Shown here: one piece after another, positions 36,617 to 45,879 of the stretch
Layout: each line of letters begins with the position of its first letter
Position numbering within the stretch: the stretch's first letter is position 1
Source of the DNA: Aquimarina sp. MAR_2010_214
GTDB lineage: Bacteria > Bacteroidota > Bacteroidia > Flavobacteriales > Flavobacteriaceae
Direction of reading: 5' to 3'
Length of the DNA: 64,000 nt
Assembly: GCF_002846555.1 (NCBI RefSeq)
Contig: NZ_PJMS01000001.1
Span: 5,418,501 to 5,482,500, forward strand
The notes under the pieces: generated by a model
Seen by the model: the letters and a program-made list of their open reading frames with translations, nothing else
What the model was told of the DNA's origin: nothing
Databases searched by the model: none
Translations under genes and position numbers: made by a program

Positions 36617-37219
36617 ATGAAAACTATGAAAAACACATCCAAACTGCTCATATTATTCGTTTTAGGGCAATTATTAACTTCTTGCTTTACTTCAAATAAA
36701 AATAAAAACGATACTCTCTTTATTGAAGAAGATTTTGTTCCAGTCGAAATCAATAATCAATATGAACTAAGCGTCCCTAAATACATGAAAGAGGCTCATG
36801 ATTTGAATGATGATGCTTCATTGCAATATAAAAACATATATAAAGAGACCTATATTGTAGTTATAGATGAACCTAAAGAGGAGATGATTTCTACTTTCAA
36901 AGAATTAGAAGAATACAATGATTCTCTTTCTGTAATAAAGAATTATAAAAACATACAGCTTCATATTTTAAATGAAGTAATCGATATAAATATGACATCT
37001 GACCCTAAGTCTTTACAAATTAGCGGTTTGGATGCTGAATTTGTAGAATTTGATGGAAAAATAGAAGGTTTAGCATTTGATATTTCTTATTTCTTGACAT
37101 TTATCGAGGGTAAAGAAAATGTCTACATGATAATGGCTTGGACACTTAAAAACAGAAAAGAAAAGTATAGAAAAGCGTTTGAAATGGCAACTAAATCTTT
37201 TCGCTTAATTGATAATTAA
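36617..37219 (+). CDS. Hypothetical lipoprotein (PsbP/Mog1-like fold possible)
   Basis: A 200-residue lipoprotein with lipobox LLTSC (C23). A second ATG (MKNTSKL) lies three codons in and could be the start. The mature region, with YELSVPKYMKEAHDLNDDASLQYKN and FEMATKSFRLID at the end, resembles DUF1795/PsbP-like proteins in pattern, but this is a weak call. It stands divergent from the SprT operon and ends at a bidirectional terminator. Confidence 0.7.
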   Translation: MKTMKNTSKLLILFVLGQLLTSCFTSNKNKNDTLFIEEDFVPVEINNQYELSVPKYMKEAHDLNDDASLQYKNIYKETYIVVIDEPKEEMISTFKELEEYNDSLSVIKNYKNIQLHILNEVIDINMTSDPKSLQISGLDAEFVEFDGKIEGLAFDISYFLTFIEGKENVYMIMAWTLKNRKEKYRKAFEMATKSFRLIDN

Positions 37220-37246
37220 TGATTAAACATATCCAAAAAAACAGAT

Positions 37247-37278
37247 AATTAGGTGCACCAATAGAGTGCACCTAATTT
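37247..37278. terminator. Bidirectional terminator between lipoprotein and DUF4349 genes
   Basis: Perfect 12-bp stem AATTAGGTGCAC/GTGCACCTAATT with a seven-base loop, between two convergent genes. Confidence 0.85.
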
Positions 37279-37285
37279 ATGTTCG

Positions 37286-38173
37286 TTACTTTCGTATCCA
37301 CTTAAAATACACAAAAATAACAATTCCTAATATTATAAACGGCCAGATATAAAACAAAAGCAACGTTAGGTTTTCTATAATCGACCAACCAAAAGACAGC
37401 CCTTGTTTTGCTTTGTCTAAAAAGTGAGGTTGGTATTCTGCAGGCTCGTCTTTTGGAATTATAGTTTGATATACATCTACCTGAACTGTACTATAAGATA
37501 CTTTATTACTTAAATATTTTAATCTTCCTTGAGCAGCTTCAATTTCTTCCTGAAGTAAACTAAGTTTTTCTTCGGTCTTTAAAATATCTTCTACCGTTTT
37601 GGCTCTTGTTCTTAAAATGGTTTCATAACGCTCTTTTACATCCAACTTTGTTTTTAATCGTGATGTAATATCTATATACTCTTCAGTCACATTTACTGTA
37701 GATATATTTTTATAATCCACGAATTCTGCCAATCCGCATACACTATCCAAAACAGTATCGAATTGATCTTGAGGAATTCTGATCGTAAAACGATTTTCTT
37801 TAGTATAATTTGTATTTGTAAATCGCTCATCAGAAATATATCCCTGATATTTTAAAGCAATTTTTCTAGCCAATAGTGTTGCTTCTTCAACATCTTTAAC
37901 TTTAATTCGACAATTCGCATTCTTAATAATCTTTAGGGTAGTATCAACGTTATTTTTTTTAGTTTTCAATCTATCACTATCTAATAGCGTTACTTCTTCT
38001 GTTTTTTCTTCAGATTCAATACTTGCTAACACAGGAGTTTCTCCTGTATCTTCGAGCATAATACTCTCTGAGTCTAAAGTATATTTACCTTCACTATTAG
38101 AGCAAGAATACCCTAACAATGTAACTCCTGCCAAAATTATTATTCTGCTTATTCTAAATTTGTTCGTTTTCAT
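37286..38173 (-). CDS. DUF4349 lipoprotein with coiled coil and C-terminal TM
   Basis: A 295-residue protein. Lipobox GYSC (C24), then a DUF4349 domain (about 78-255) with CRIKVKDVEEATLLARKIA and RFTIRIPQDQFDTVLDSV, containing a coiled coil (EDILKTEEKLSLLQEEIEAA). It ends with a TM segment (NLTLLLFYIWPFIILGIVIF) and a basic tail. If both lipid and C-terminal TM are used, the protein would be tethered at both ends. It lies 1 bp downstream of the VWA gene, so the two are probably co-translated. Confidence 0.85.
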   Translation of the reverse strand: MKTNKFRISRIIILAGVTLLGYSCSNSEGKYTLDSESIMLEDTGETPVLASIESEEKTEEVTLLDSDRLKTKKNNVDTTLKIIKNANCRIKVKDVEEATLLARKIALKYQGYISDERFTNTNYTKENRFTIRIPQDQFDTVLDSVCGLAEFVDYKNISTVNVTEEYIDITSRLKTKLDVKERYETILRTRAKTVEDILKTEEKLSLLQEEIEAAQGRLKYLSNKVSYSTVQVDVYQTIIPKDEPAEYQPHFLDKAKQGLSFGWSIIENLTLLLFYIWPFIILGIVIFVYFKWIRK

Positions 38174-38174
38174 A

Positions 38175-39716
38175 TTATTTTATTCCATTATAACTATTCA
38201 TCAATCTCACAAACTCTGCTCTATATCCTTGCTCATCTTTCCCTTTATTATTTTTAGCTAGATCAATAATGTTCTTCAAATTTTGATATTCAATATATTT
38301 TGAATTTCTTAACTTCAAACCAAACCATGCTACAGAAGTAGCAAATTTGAAATCTGTTGACATTTCTTCTTCCGTATTAGCTTTAAATGCATGTACTAAT
38401 TCATTACTATGATTTTCTTTTGGGTTTTTATATCTAAATTTCACAGTAAGTTCTTCATCAGTATTTTTTATTGTTTTTTTTGTATACTTCAAATCTGACA
38501 TTTCTTTAAAATATTCACTTTTCACCCCTACTGGTATGACTTCATAAAGAGCCGTAACCGTATGCCCACTTCCTAGTTCACCTGCATCTCTGGTATCATC
38601 TATAAAATCCTCATCTCGCAACACCTTGTTTTCATATCCTATCAAACGATACGCTTTAATTTTTTTTGGATTAAATTCTACCTGAATTTTTACATCTTTA
38701 GCAATTGTATACAATGTACCTCCAAACTCAAGTCCAAATATTTTTTGAGCCTCTTGTATCGTATCTATATAGGCATGATTACCATTACCCGCATCTGCAA
38801 GAGTTTCTAGCTTGCTATCCTTATAATTCCCCATTCCAAACCCCATACAGGTCAAAAACACTCCAGACTCTCTCTTTTTCTCAATCAGTTTCTTCATTTC
38901 TTTATCACTACTTATACCAATATTAAAATCTCCGTCTGTAGCCAGAATCACTCTATTATTACCATTTTTAATAAAATTCTTTTCTGCAATTTCATAAGCA
39001 AGTTCTATACCTTCTCCTCCTGCAGTTGATCCTCCTGCTTTAAGATCATCAAATGCTTCCATAATTCTTTTCTTATCATCTCCGCCGGCAGCTTCAAGAA
39101 CCACTCCTGCCGCTCCAGCATATACTACAATTGACACTTTATCTTCTTCTCTTAGTTTTCCCACTAATAGCTTAAATGCTTTTTTGAGCAATGGCAATTT
39201 GTTCTGTTGTGACATAGATCCAGAAACATCTATTAAGAACACTAAATTAGAAACTGGCATATCTTGAGTAGGTATTTCTTTACCTTTTAATCCTATTTTT
39301 ACCAATTTGGTGTCTTTGTTCCATGGTGTATCTCCCTTTTCTATATGTATCGCTATAGGATGAGTATCCATTGGCGATGCATAATCATACTTAAAATAGT
39401 TAACCATTTCTTCAATCTTAACTGCATCTTCTGGAATTTTTTGTCCATTATTGATCATTCTACGAATATTACTATAAGAAGCTTTGTCTACATCTATTGA
39501 AAAAGTAGACAAAGGAGCCAGGTGTACATTCTTAAAACCATTCTCTATAATTTCTTTATAGTCTTCATTATTACTATCCATAATTTCTGTTTCTACTACA
39601 CTAATTTTCTGAATATCATATCCCCTCTTCTCTGGGTATTGATCACATGAACTTAGTATTGTAAACACTACTCCTAATAGTAGAGTTGTTATTTTTTTTA
39701 TCATCTTTGTTTTCAT
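38175..39716 (-). CDS. YfbK-like von Willebrand factor A lipoprotein
   Basis: A 513-residue lipoprotein of the YfbK group: lipobox LSSC (C24), the YfbK N-terminal domain (APLSTFSIDVDKASYSNIRR, VKIEEMVNYFKYDY), a VWA domain with intact MIDAS (FLIDVSGSMS, TDGDFNIG), and a C-terminal DUF3520. The family is widespread but its role is unestablished. A divergent membrane protein gene starts on the other side of a short gap. Confidence 0.93.
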   Translation of the reverse strand: MKTKMIKKITTLLLGVVFTILSSCDQYPEKRGYDIQKISVVETEIMDSNNEDYKEIIENGFKNVHLAPLSTFSIDVDKASYSNIRRMINNGQKIPEDAVKIEEMVNYFKYDYASPMDTHPIAIHIEKGDTPWNKDTKLVKIGLKGKEIPTQDMPVSNLVFLIDVSGSMSQQNKLPLLKKAFKLLVGKLREEDKVSIVVYAGAAGVVLEAAGGDDKKRIMEAFDDLKAGGSTAGGEGIELAYEIAEKNFIKNGNNRVILATDGDFNIGISSDKEMKKLIEKKRESGVFLTCMGFGMGNYKDSKLETLADAGNGNHAYIDTIQEAQKIFGLEFGGTLYTIAKDVKIQVEFNPKKIKAYRLIGYENKVLRDEDFIDDTRDAGELGSGHTVTALYEVIPVGVKSEYFKEMSDLKYTKKTIKNTDEELTVKFRYKNPKENHSNELVHAFKANTEEEMSTDFKFATSVAWFGLKLRNSKYIEYQNLKNIIDLAKNNKGKDEQGYRAEFVRLMNSYNGIK

Positions 39717-39840
39717 TTTTATATGTTTATCTTGTTAAACTGAAAACAAACTTAAAAACTAACCTCAACTATCTATTGTAGCATACTTGTAAAGGAATTG
39801 TAAAACATTTTACAAAACACAAATCATTAATTATCAAAAC

Positions 39841-40755
39841 ATTACAATCATAACTCCTGAAGAAAAAATACTATTCGATCTCCTTAAAAAAGCAGTTACA
39901 CAACAGTTTTTAAAGGAAAATACTGCTTCGAGTTATGATATTTCTGATTGGAAAGGGCAGGATATTATATGGTTTCAGGAAGATTTACAAAAACAGGTAA
40001 AAGCTACGATTAGCGAAAAATCTTTTTATAGTTATTTTAAAAATTCTTCAGAAAAATTACCTCGTGTTGACATCCTTAATCTACTCTCGCAATACTGTGA
40101 ATATAGAAATTGGAATGACTTTAAAAGTAATCACTCTATTTCTTCGAGCTCTACAAAGGCTGTAGATATTCCTAAATGGTTTTGGGTTGTACCGTTAAGT
40201 CTTGGTTTATTTATTATAGCATACTTTTCAATTCCCACTGAAAACACTTTTAGTTTTTGCTTTATCGATCAGGACAGAAACCAACCTATTACCAAGATTC
40301 CAATTGATATTATTATACTAAACGACGAAGAATCTCCTTTTTACTCGAAAAGTGATAGTACAGGCTGCTTTTCCTGGAAAACAAAAGATGACTATATTCG
40401 TTTTGTAGTGCAATCTCCTTATCATAAAACCGATACTATATATCGAATGACCTCTTCTGACCGCCGAGAGGATGTACATATTAAGACAGATGATTACGCA
40501 TTAATGCTTCATTATTATGCTAACGGAAAAGTTAACGATTGGAAAAACAGACGAAAAGAATTATCTAGAATAATTGCAAATGACGCAACTATTTTTCAGG
40601 TATTACCACAGCGATTAGGTATTGAAATGTATGCTAAAGATGAATTTATAAATAAACTAACTACACCAACACAAAGCTTAAAAAATATTGAGATTATAGA
40701 ATCCCGAAGATTAAATGGACAGATTGTTAAACTAAAATTCAGGATAAAATCATGA
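39841..40755 (+). CDS. Single-TM envelope protein with no conventional start codon
   Basis: An open reading frame runs from just after a stop at 39790-39792 to 40755 with clear coding character over about 304 codons, but has no ATG, GTG or TTG before codon 190 (GTG at 40408). The conserved-looking start TPEEKILFDLLKKAVTQQ is preceded only by ATT (39841), ATC and ATA (39850). The N-terminal soluble domain (about 1-110) includes ISEKSFYSYFKNS and LPRVDILNLLSQYCEYRNW, a layout I have seen in other Bacteroidetes membrane proteins. A TM helix follows (WFWVVPLSLGLFIIAYF, about 112-128), then an extracytoplasmic part with a beta-sandwich-like region. Start at ATT or ATA, or a recent loss of ATG, are all possible. 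Confidence 0.65.
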   Translation: MTIITPEEKILFDLLKKAVTQQFLKENTASSYDISDWKGQDIIWFQEDLQKQVKATISEKSFYSYFKNSSEKLPRVDILNLLSQYCEYRNWNDFKSNHSISSSSTKAVDIPKWFWVVPLSLGLFIIAYFSIPTENTFSFCFIDQDRNQPITKIPIDIIILNDEESPFYSKSDSTGCFSWKTKDDYIRFVVQSPYHKTDTIYRMTSSDRREDVHIKTDDYALMLHYYANGKVNDWKNRRKELSRIIANDATIFQVLPQRLGIEMYAKDEFINKLTTPTQSLKNIEIIESRRLNGQIVKLKFRIKS

Positions 40756-40840
40756 AAGCCCATAATGGGCACTTAATAAATCATTACCAACCTAAATAAA
40801 TGAAGTTTTAATTGGCAATGGTTTGTAAAATTTTATATAA

Positions 40841-41299
40841 ATGAAAAGGTTGATATATATCATAGTGTTTTTGTTCTCATTAGGTTGTGCAAACAATGCA
40901 TCCAAATCAATGGAAATGGATACTGTAGAGAGCTTTGAAAAAACAGAAGAACAATCTAACCTTTCTGAGGATGATGCCTACACTCTTATCATCACTCAAA
41001 AACTTCAGGAATATCTAGACAAAAAAACATTAGCTAAGACCAATCCTGATTTTACTACCGATACCAATAAAAATGAATTACTCTCTACAGAAGAAGGGGC
41101 CCAACTCAAACACATCGATTTTATCACTCCTTTCGAAACTGTTTCAGATTCTGTACAAAAAGTAGTAACACGAGTTGTTCTTGAGCATCAGACTGATACT
41201 ATTATAACATTTATTAAAACATCTATTATTACTATTGATAATGAAGTTTTTAGAACACATAAAATAGAGTTCGAAACGACAGAAAATGTCAAAAATTAA
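40841..41299 (+). CDS. Hypothetical lipoprotein
   Basis: A 152-residue protein with a short signal ending at lipobox SLGC (C16). The mature part is rich in Thr, Glu and Lys without a recognisable family. It lies 85 bp after the start-less membrane protein and may be its partner. It converges with an SDR gene, 15 bp between stops. Confidence 0.65.
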   Translation: MKRLIYIIVFLFSLGCANNASKSMEMDTVESFEKTEEQSNLSEDDAYTLIITQKLQEYLDKKTLAKTNPDFTTDTNKNELLSTEEGAQLKHIDFITPFETVSDSVQKVVTRVVLEHQTDTIITFIKTSIITIDNEVFRTHKIEFETTENVKN

Positions 41300-41314
41300 T
41301 AACGCCTTATTAGG

Positions 41315-41995
41315 TCAAGGTGTACTACTAGACACCTGAAGGACTTTTCCGTTATAAAATTTATTTCCGCTTAAGGAAAATTCTTTTATATATTTTGCCA
41401 TTTCTATAGCGGTCAAAGGTGCTTGATATCCCGGAAATGCTTCTTCCAGCATTTCGGTCTGTACTGCTCCAAGCGCAAGAACATTAAAAGCAATACCACT
41501 TTCTTTATATTCTTCTGCTAATAACTCGCTTAAGGTAATTACCGCACCTTTACTAGAACTATACGCCGCTAATCCAGGAAACTTCATACTTCCCTGTATA
41601 CCTCCCATACTACTTACAGTAACCACATGGCTTCCTGATTTCATATAGGGTAAAGTCAAACGTGTAATTTCGGCTACTCCAAAAACATTTACTTTATATA
41701 CCTCTTCAAAATCCTGAGTAGAAATTTCGCCAAAAGGCTTATTTAATAATTTACCAGCATTATTGATCAAGACATCTACTTGTTTCCATGAAGAAGAAAT
41801 ATAGCTATTCATCTTTTCAAGATCCTGCGGGTTACAGATATCAAAAGAAAATGTATGTATATTTTTATGTTGAAGAGTATCGATAGGTTTTTCATTCCTT
41901 GATAATGCTAAAACCTGGTGACCTTCATCGGCAAATAGTTTTGCCATTTCATACCCAATACCCCGACTTGCACCTGTTATGATGATATTTTTCAT
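41315..41995 (-). CDS. Short-chain dehydrogenase/reductase
   Basis: A 226-residue classical SDR: ITGASRGIGYE (about 5-15), NNAG (VLINNAGKLL), active-site S (VTVSSMGG) and YSSSKGA (Tyr and Lys of YxxxK). It is shorter than typical SDRs because the C-terminal lobe is reduced. The substrate is unknown. It follows the M28 lipoprotein gene on the same strand after a 63-bp gap. Confidence 0.9.
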   Translation of the reverse strand: MKNIIITGASRGIGYEMAKLFADEGHQVLALSRNEKPIDTLQHKNIHTFSFDICNPQDLEKMNSYISSSWKQVDVLINNAGKLLNKPFGEISTQDFEEVYKVNVFGVAEITRLTLPYMKSGSHVVTVSSMGGIQGSMKFPGLAAYSSSKGAVITLSELLAEEYKESGIAFNVLALGAVQTEMLEEAFPGYQAPLTAIEMAKYIKEFSLSGNKFYNGKVLQVSSSTP

Positions 41996-42058
41996 TCTTC
42001 TGTATAATTAAACTATAAAAAATCAAAAAAATATGATTTTTCAGACAACTTCTTTTCT

Positions 42059-43030
42059 TTAATTTAACTTAATTTCTTTATCCGATGTATTTGCCATCTT
42101 TGTGATTACAGGAATACAACTGTTAATGAATTCTGCCATAAATTCAAAATTCATTTCGGATGCTTCATCATCTACATGATGATAATAGTCATAGTTTGTA
42201 AAGTCAAAAGTAGAAATAGTCTGGCAAGGCACTTTAAATTGCTCATAGAACGGGTAATTATCGCTCCTTCTAAACAACTGAAATTCTTTGGCTTTTGGTA
42301 AATACCCTATCAGCTCCGAACCTGCATACTCATTCATTTTTTGAGCCATATTAGATATTTCATATCCTGTAATATAGGCTTTATATGGTTTATCATTTAA
42401 TGGCACCCCTATCATTTCAAAATTAACCATGGTATACACATTAATATTCTTTTCTTTTAATACTTCTGCAAGATGTGTAGATCCTAGTAATCCTCTCTCT
42501 TCTGCTCCAAACAGTACAAAAAGAATACTTCGCTTATTATTTTTTAATAGAGCAAATTGTTTAGCCAGAGAAACCACTGCACTGCTTCCTGCCGCATTAT
42601 CATTAGCTCCATTAGCAATTACATCTCCATCAACTTCTTTTCCCGTACCAATATGATCAAAATGCGCTCCTAGTATGATAAATTCTTTTGATAGCTCCTT
42701 ATCTGTACCTTTAAGATACCCTACAATATTATATGTTGGTGTTCCTTTTGCATCAAAAGCATCTCTATAGGTTTCAAAATAGGGTGCTATTTTATTTTTT
42801 TTAAATTCTTCTTCAATAAATTTTGCAGCTTTTTCTAAACCTTCACTTCCCGTATCTCTTCCTTTTAATTCATCACTAGCTAAAAAATCAACAATATCCT
42901 TAACATCAGAAACTTTAGTCTTTTCTACAGAAGTATTTTCTGCTGTCTTTGCTTGCGGCTGAGCAATTGTTCCTTGCTTGCAATTGATAAATAAAACCGA
43001 AATCAGGATGATCAATATGTTCTTTGTCAT
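42059..43030 (-). CDS. M28-family metallopeptidase lipoprotein
   Basis: A 323-residue aminopeptidase-type enzyme with lipobox FINC (C17). Zinc ligands lie in GAHFDHIG (His), ANGANDNAAGS (bridging Asp) and FGAEERGLLGS (catalytic and ligand Glu pair). It is a single catalytic domain with none of the add-on domains of the larger M28 protein at 4.5-6.9 kb. Likely role: periplasmic or surface peptide trimming. Confidence 0.92.
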   Translation of the reverse strand: MTKNILIILISVLFINCKQGTIAQPQAKTAENTSVEKTKVSDVKDIVDFLASDELKGRDTGSEGLEKAAKFIEEEFKKNKIAPYFETYRDAFDAKGTPTYNIVGYLKGTDKELSKEFIILGAHFDHIGTGKEVDGDVIANGANDNAAGSSAVVSLAKQFALLKNNKRSILFVLFGAEERGLLGSTHLAEVLKEKNINVYTMVNFEMIGVPLNDKPYKAYITGYEISNMAQKMNEYAGSELIGYLPKAKEFQLFRRSDNYPFYEQFKVPCQTISTFDFTNYDYYHHVDDEASEMNFEFMAEFINSCIPVITKMANTSDKEIKLN

Positions 43031-43058
43031 ATAAATATGTTTTGGATAAAGATAAAAA

Positions 43059-43084
43059 ATCCCGCTTCATTAGAAGCAGGATTG
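43059..43084 (-). terminator. Terminator after pdhC
   Basis: On the minus strand, arms AATCCTGCTTC and GAAGCGGGATT pair with one wobble around TAAT, followed by a run of T. It starts 27 bp past the pdhC stop. Confidence 0.8.
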
Positions 43085-43110
43085 AATATGAATATTATAA
43101 TGTTAGTCAT

Positions 43111-44724
43111 CTATGCAAGCATAGTAACCGGATTTTCTAGGTACTGTTTTAATGTTTGTAAAAACTGAGCTCCTGTTGCCCCATCTACAGTTCTGTGATC
43201 ACAAGCTAAGGTCACTTTCATTGTATTACCAACTACAATCTGACCGTCTTTAACAACCGGTTTTTCTACAATAGCACCAACCGATAATATTGCTGAATTA
43301 GGTTGATTAATAATAGAAGTAAATTCCTGGATTCCGAACATCCCTAGATTAGATACCGTAAATGTACTACCGCTCATTTCTTGCGGGGTTAATTTTTTAT
43401 CTCTTGCTCTAACAGCCAAATCCCTAACCTTAGTATCGATCTCCATAATATTCATATGATCTGTAAAAGGTAATACTGGGACTACCAACCCATCAGGGAC
43501 AGCAACTGCAACTCCTATACTAATATGCTTATTAAATACTGTTACATCATCTTTCCATGTAGTATTTACCTGAGGATGTCTTCTTAACGCCATTGCGCAT
43601 GCTTTAACCACCATATCATTGAATGATACTTTGGTGTCAGGTAATTCATTAATAATCTTACGAGAAGAAATCGCATTATCCATATTTACCTCGATAGTAA
43701 GATAGTAGTGCGGTGCATTAAATTTAGAAGCCGAAAGACTCTTGGCAATAGCTTTACGCATTTGCGAATTTTTCACTTCTTCGAAACTTTCTTCTCCTGC
43801 TGGAGTAAACGTTTGCACTATTGGAGCAGAAGGTGTTTCTTTAGCTGGTTGCGAAGCACTAGCACCAGTTGCAGCAGAAGGTGTAAATGACTCTACATCT
43901 TTCTTAACAACACGTCCGTTTTCACCTGTTCCTTTTACCAAAGAAAGGTCAATTCCTTTATCAGCTGCTATCTTCTTTGCCAACGGAGAAGCAAATATTC
44001 GTCCTCCTGATGAACCACTTCCTCCTGAAGTCGCAACTGTTGTTTCTATTTTCTCTTCTTTTACAGATGCAGTATCTTTTGCTGCTACAGCTGTTGCGGG
44101 AACACCATCTTTAAGTCCAGATATATCGGTTCCTGCGGGGCCAATTATTGCTAATAAAACATCCACCGGAGCAGTTTGCCCTTCTTCTATACCAATATGC
44201 AACAAGGTTCCGTTATAGAATGACTCAAACTCCATAGTAGCTTTATCTGTCTCTATTTCGGCAAGGATATCTCCTTCTTCAACAGTATCTCCTACTTTTT
44301 TCAACCAGGTAGCCACGGTTCCTTCTTCCATTGTATCACTAAGGCGTGGCATAGTAATAATCTCTACGCCATCGGGAATTGCAGCTGCTTGATTAGAAAC
44401 GGGAGCAGATTCTTCTGCTTTTTCTTCTTTTACCGGTTCTGCTTTTGGGGTAATATTTCCGTTTAATAAATCAGAAATATCTTCATTTTCTTCTCCGATA
44501 ATTGCTAGCAATTGATCTACCGGAGCTGTCTCACCTTCCTCGATCCCTACATGAAGTAATGTTCCTTCATAAAAAGACTCAAACTCCATTGTCGCTTTAT
44601 CTGTTTCTATTTCAGCAAGGATATCTCCTTCGCTAATTTTATCTCCTTTTTTAACAAGCCACTTCGCAACCACTCCTTCTTCCATGGTATCGCTCAATCG
44701 CGGCATATTAATTACTGTAGCCAT
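43111..44724 (-). CDS. pdhC: Pyruvate dehydrogenase E2, dihydrolipoamide acetyltransferase
   Basis: A 537-residue E2 with two N-terminal lipoyl domains (about 1-78 and 121-200), each with the lipoylated Lys in ETDKATMEFES; K43 is the first. An Ala/Ser/Glu-rich linker, a peripheral subunit-binding domain (IFASPLAKKIAADKG to GRVVKKDVESF, about 244-281) and the acyltransferase core follow, with DHRTVDGATGAQFL near the C-terminus carrying the catalytic His. The two lipoyl domains are nearly identical, pointing to a duplication kept alike by conversion. It lies 3 bp after pdhA. Confidence 0.96.
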   Translation of the reverse strand: MATVINMPRLSDTMEEGVVAKWLVKKGDKISEGDILAEIETDKATMEFESFYEGTLLHVGIEEGETAPVDQLLAIIGEENEDISDLLNGNITPKAEPVKEEKAEESAPVSNQAAAIPDGVEIITMPRLSDTMEEGTVATWLKKVGDTVEEGDILAEIETDKATMEFESFYNGTLLHIGIEEGQTAPVDVLLAIIGPAGTDISGLKDGVPATAVAAKDTASVKEEKIETTVATSGGSGSSGGRIFASPLAKKIAADKGIDLSLVKGTGENGRVVKKDVESFTPSAATGASASQPAKETPSAPIVQTFTPAGEESFEEVKNSQMRKAIAKSLSASKFNAPHYYLTIEVNMDNAISSRKIINELPDTKVSFNDMVVKACAMALRRHPQVNTTWKDDVTVFNKHISIGVAVAVPDGLVVPVLPFTDHMNIMEIDTKVRDLAVRARDKKLTPQEMSGSTFTVSNLGMFGIQEFTSIINQPNSAILSVGAIVEKPVVKDGQIVVGNTMKVTLACDHRTVDGATGAQFLQTLKQYLENPVTMLA

Positions 44725-44727
44725 AAT

Positions 44728-45729
44728 TTATTGTGGTTTGTGTGATAAAAATGGATAATTATCCTGTTCGTAAACAACATCATACATCACATTCTTGTCT
44801 GGGAATGGTGATTCTTCAGCAAATTTTTGACATTCTGCAACTCTATCTTTTACTCGTTTGTCTATTATTGCAATTTCTTCATCTGTAGCATGATTTTTTT
44901 CTTTAATAATATCCAAAATCTGAGTTATTGGATCTATTTTTTGATATTCTGCTACTTCTTCCTTTGTACGATATTTTTGCGCATCACTCATAGAATGACC
45001 TCTATATCGATATGTTTTTAATTCTAAAAATGTTGGACCTCCTCCAGTTCTTGCTCTGGTAATAGCCTCATCCATTGCTTCAGCAACTTTTATAGGATTC
45101 ATTGCATCTACTGGGCCAGAAGGCATTTCGTATCCTTGCCCTAATTTCCAAATATCGGTATGATTTGCCGTTCTTTCTACAGAGGTCCCCATAGCATACC
45201 CATTATTCTCTACACAAAATACTACGGGTAATTTCCATAACATTGCCAGGTTAAAAGTTTCATGTAGTGATCCCTGACGAGCAGCTCCATCACCAAAAAA
45301 AGTAAGCGTTACAGCATCTCTTTTATGGTATTTATCTGCAAATGCCAAACCTGCTCCCAAAGGTATTTGTCCTCCAACAATCCCATGTCCTCCATAAAAT
45401 CGATGTTCTTTTGAGAAAATATGCATCGACCCTCCTAAACCTTGAGAAGTACCAGTAGCTTTGCCATACAGCTCTGCCATTACTCGTTTTGGATCAACTC
45501 CCATACCAATTGGCTGAACGTGATTACGATATGCTGTAATCATTTTATCTTTGGTAAGATCCATCGCATGTAAAGCTCCTGCCAAAATTGCTTCCTGACC
45601 ATTGTATAAGTGTAAAAAACCTCTTACTTTTTGTTGAATATAAACTTGAGCTAACTTATCCTCGAATTTTCTCCAGAAAAGCATTTCTTCATACCAATTT
45701 AGGTAAACATCTTTGGTTATCTTTTTCAT
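44728..45729 (-). CDS. pdhA: Pyruvate dehydrogenase E1 component, alpha subunit
   Basis: A 333-residue E1-alpha. The TPP motif is GDGAARQGSLHE with later VENNGYAMGT, and the phosphorylation-loop region YRYRGHSMSDAQKYR is present. E1-beta (pdhB) is not in this operon and must be elsewhere. It is followed 3 bp later by pdhC on the same strand, so E1-alpha and E2 are co-expressed. Confidence 0.96.
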   Translation of the reverse strand: MKKITKDVYLNWYEEMLFWRKFEDKLAQVYIQQKVRGFLHLYNGQEAILAGALHAMDLTKDKMITAYRNHVQPIGMGVDPKRVMAELYGKATGTSQGLGGSMHIFSKEHRFYGGHGIVGGQIPLGAGLAFADKYHKRDAVTLTFFGDGAARQGSLHETFNLAMLWKLPVVFCVENNGYAMGTSVERTANHTDIWKLGQGYEMPSGPVDAMNPIKVAEAMDEAITRARTGGGPTFLELKTYRYRGHSMSDAQKYRTKEEVAEYQKIDPITQILDIIKEKNHATDEEIAIIDKRVKDRVAECQKFAEESPFPDKNVMYDVVYEQDNYPFLSHKPQ

Positions 45730-45879
45730 TTAATTGTACTGATATGTATGTATAAAAAAACTAGGTTCAAAACTAGTCATTATTTATTTTTTTCTCTTAT
45801 TTTTTAAGAGAACGAAAAACAAAAATAACATATTCGGAATTAAGGGGAAAGGAGTTTGGTGATAAAATCAACGAAAACG

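Noticed and set aside
43109..43126. A third copy of the ATGC-type palindrome (CTATGCAAGCATAGTA) at the pdhC stop
   Set aside because: It matches the 16593 palindrome at 14 of 18 bases, but it coincides with the codons for the conserved E2 C-terminus and stop, so the match is probably coding coincidence.
43742..44218. A 158-codon plus-strand frame within pdhC
   Set aside because: It is antisense to the Ala-rich E2 linker and E3-binding domain and has no family features.
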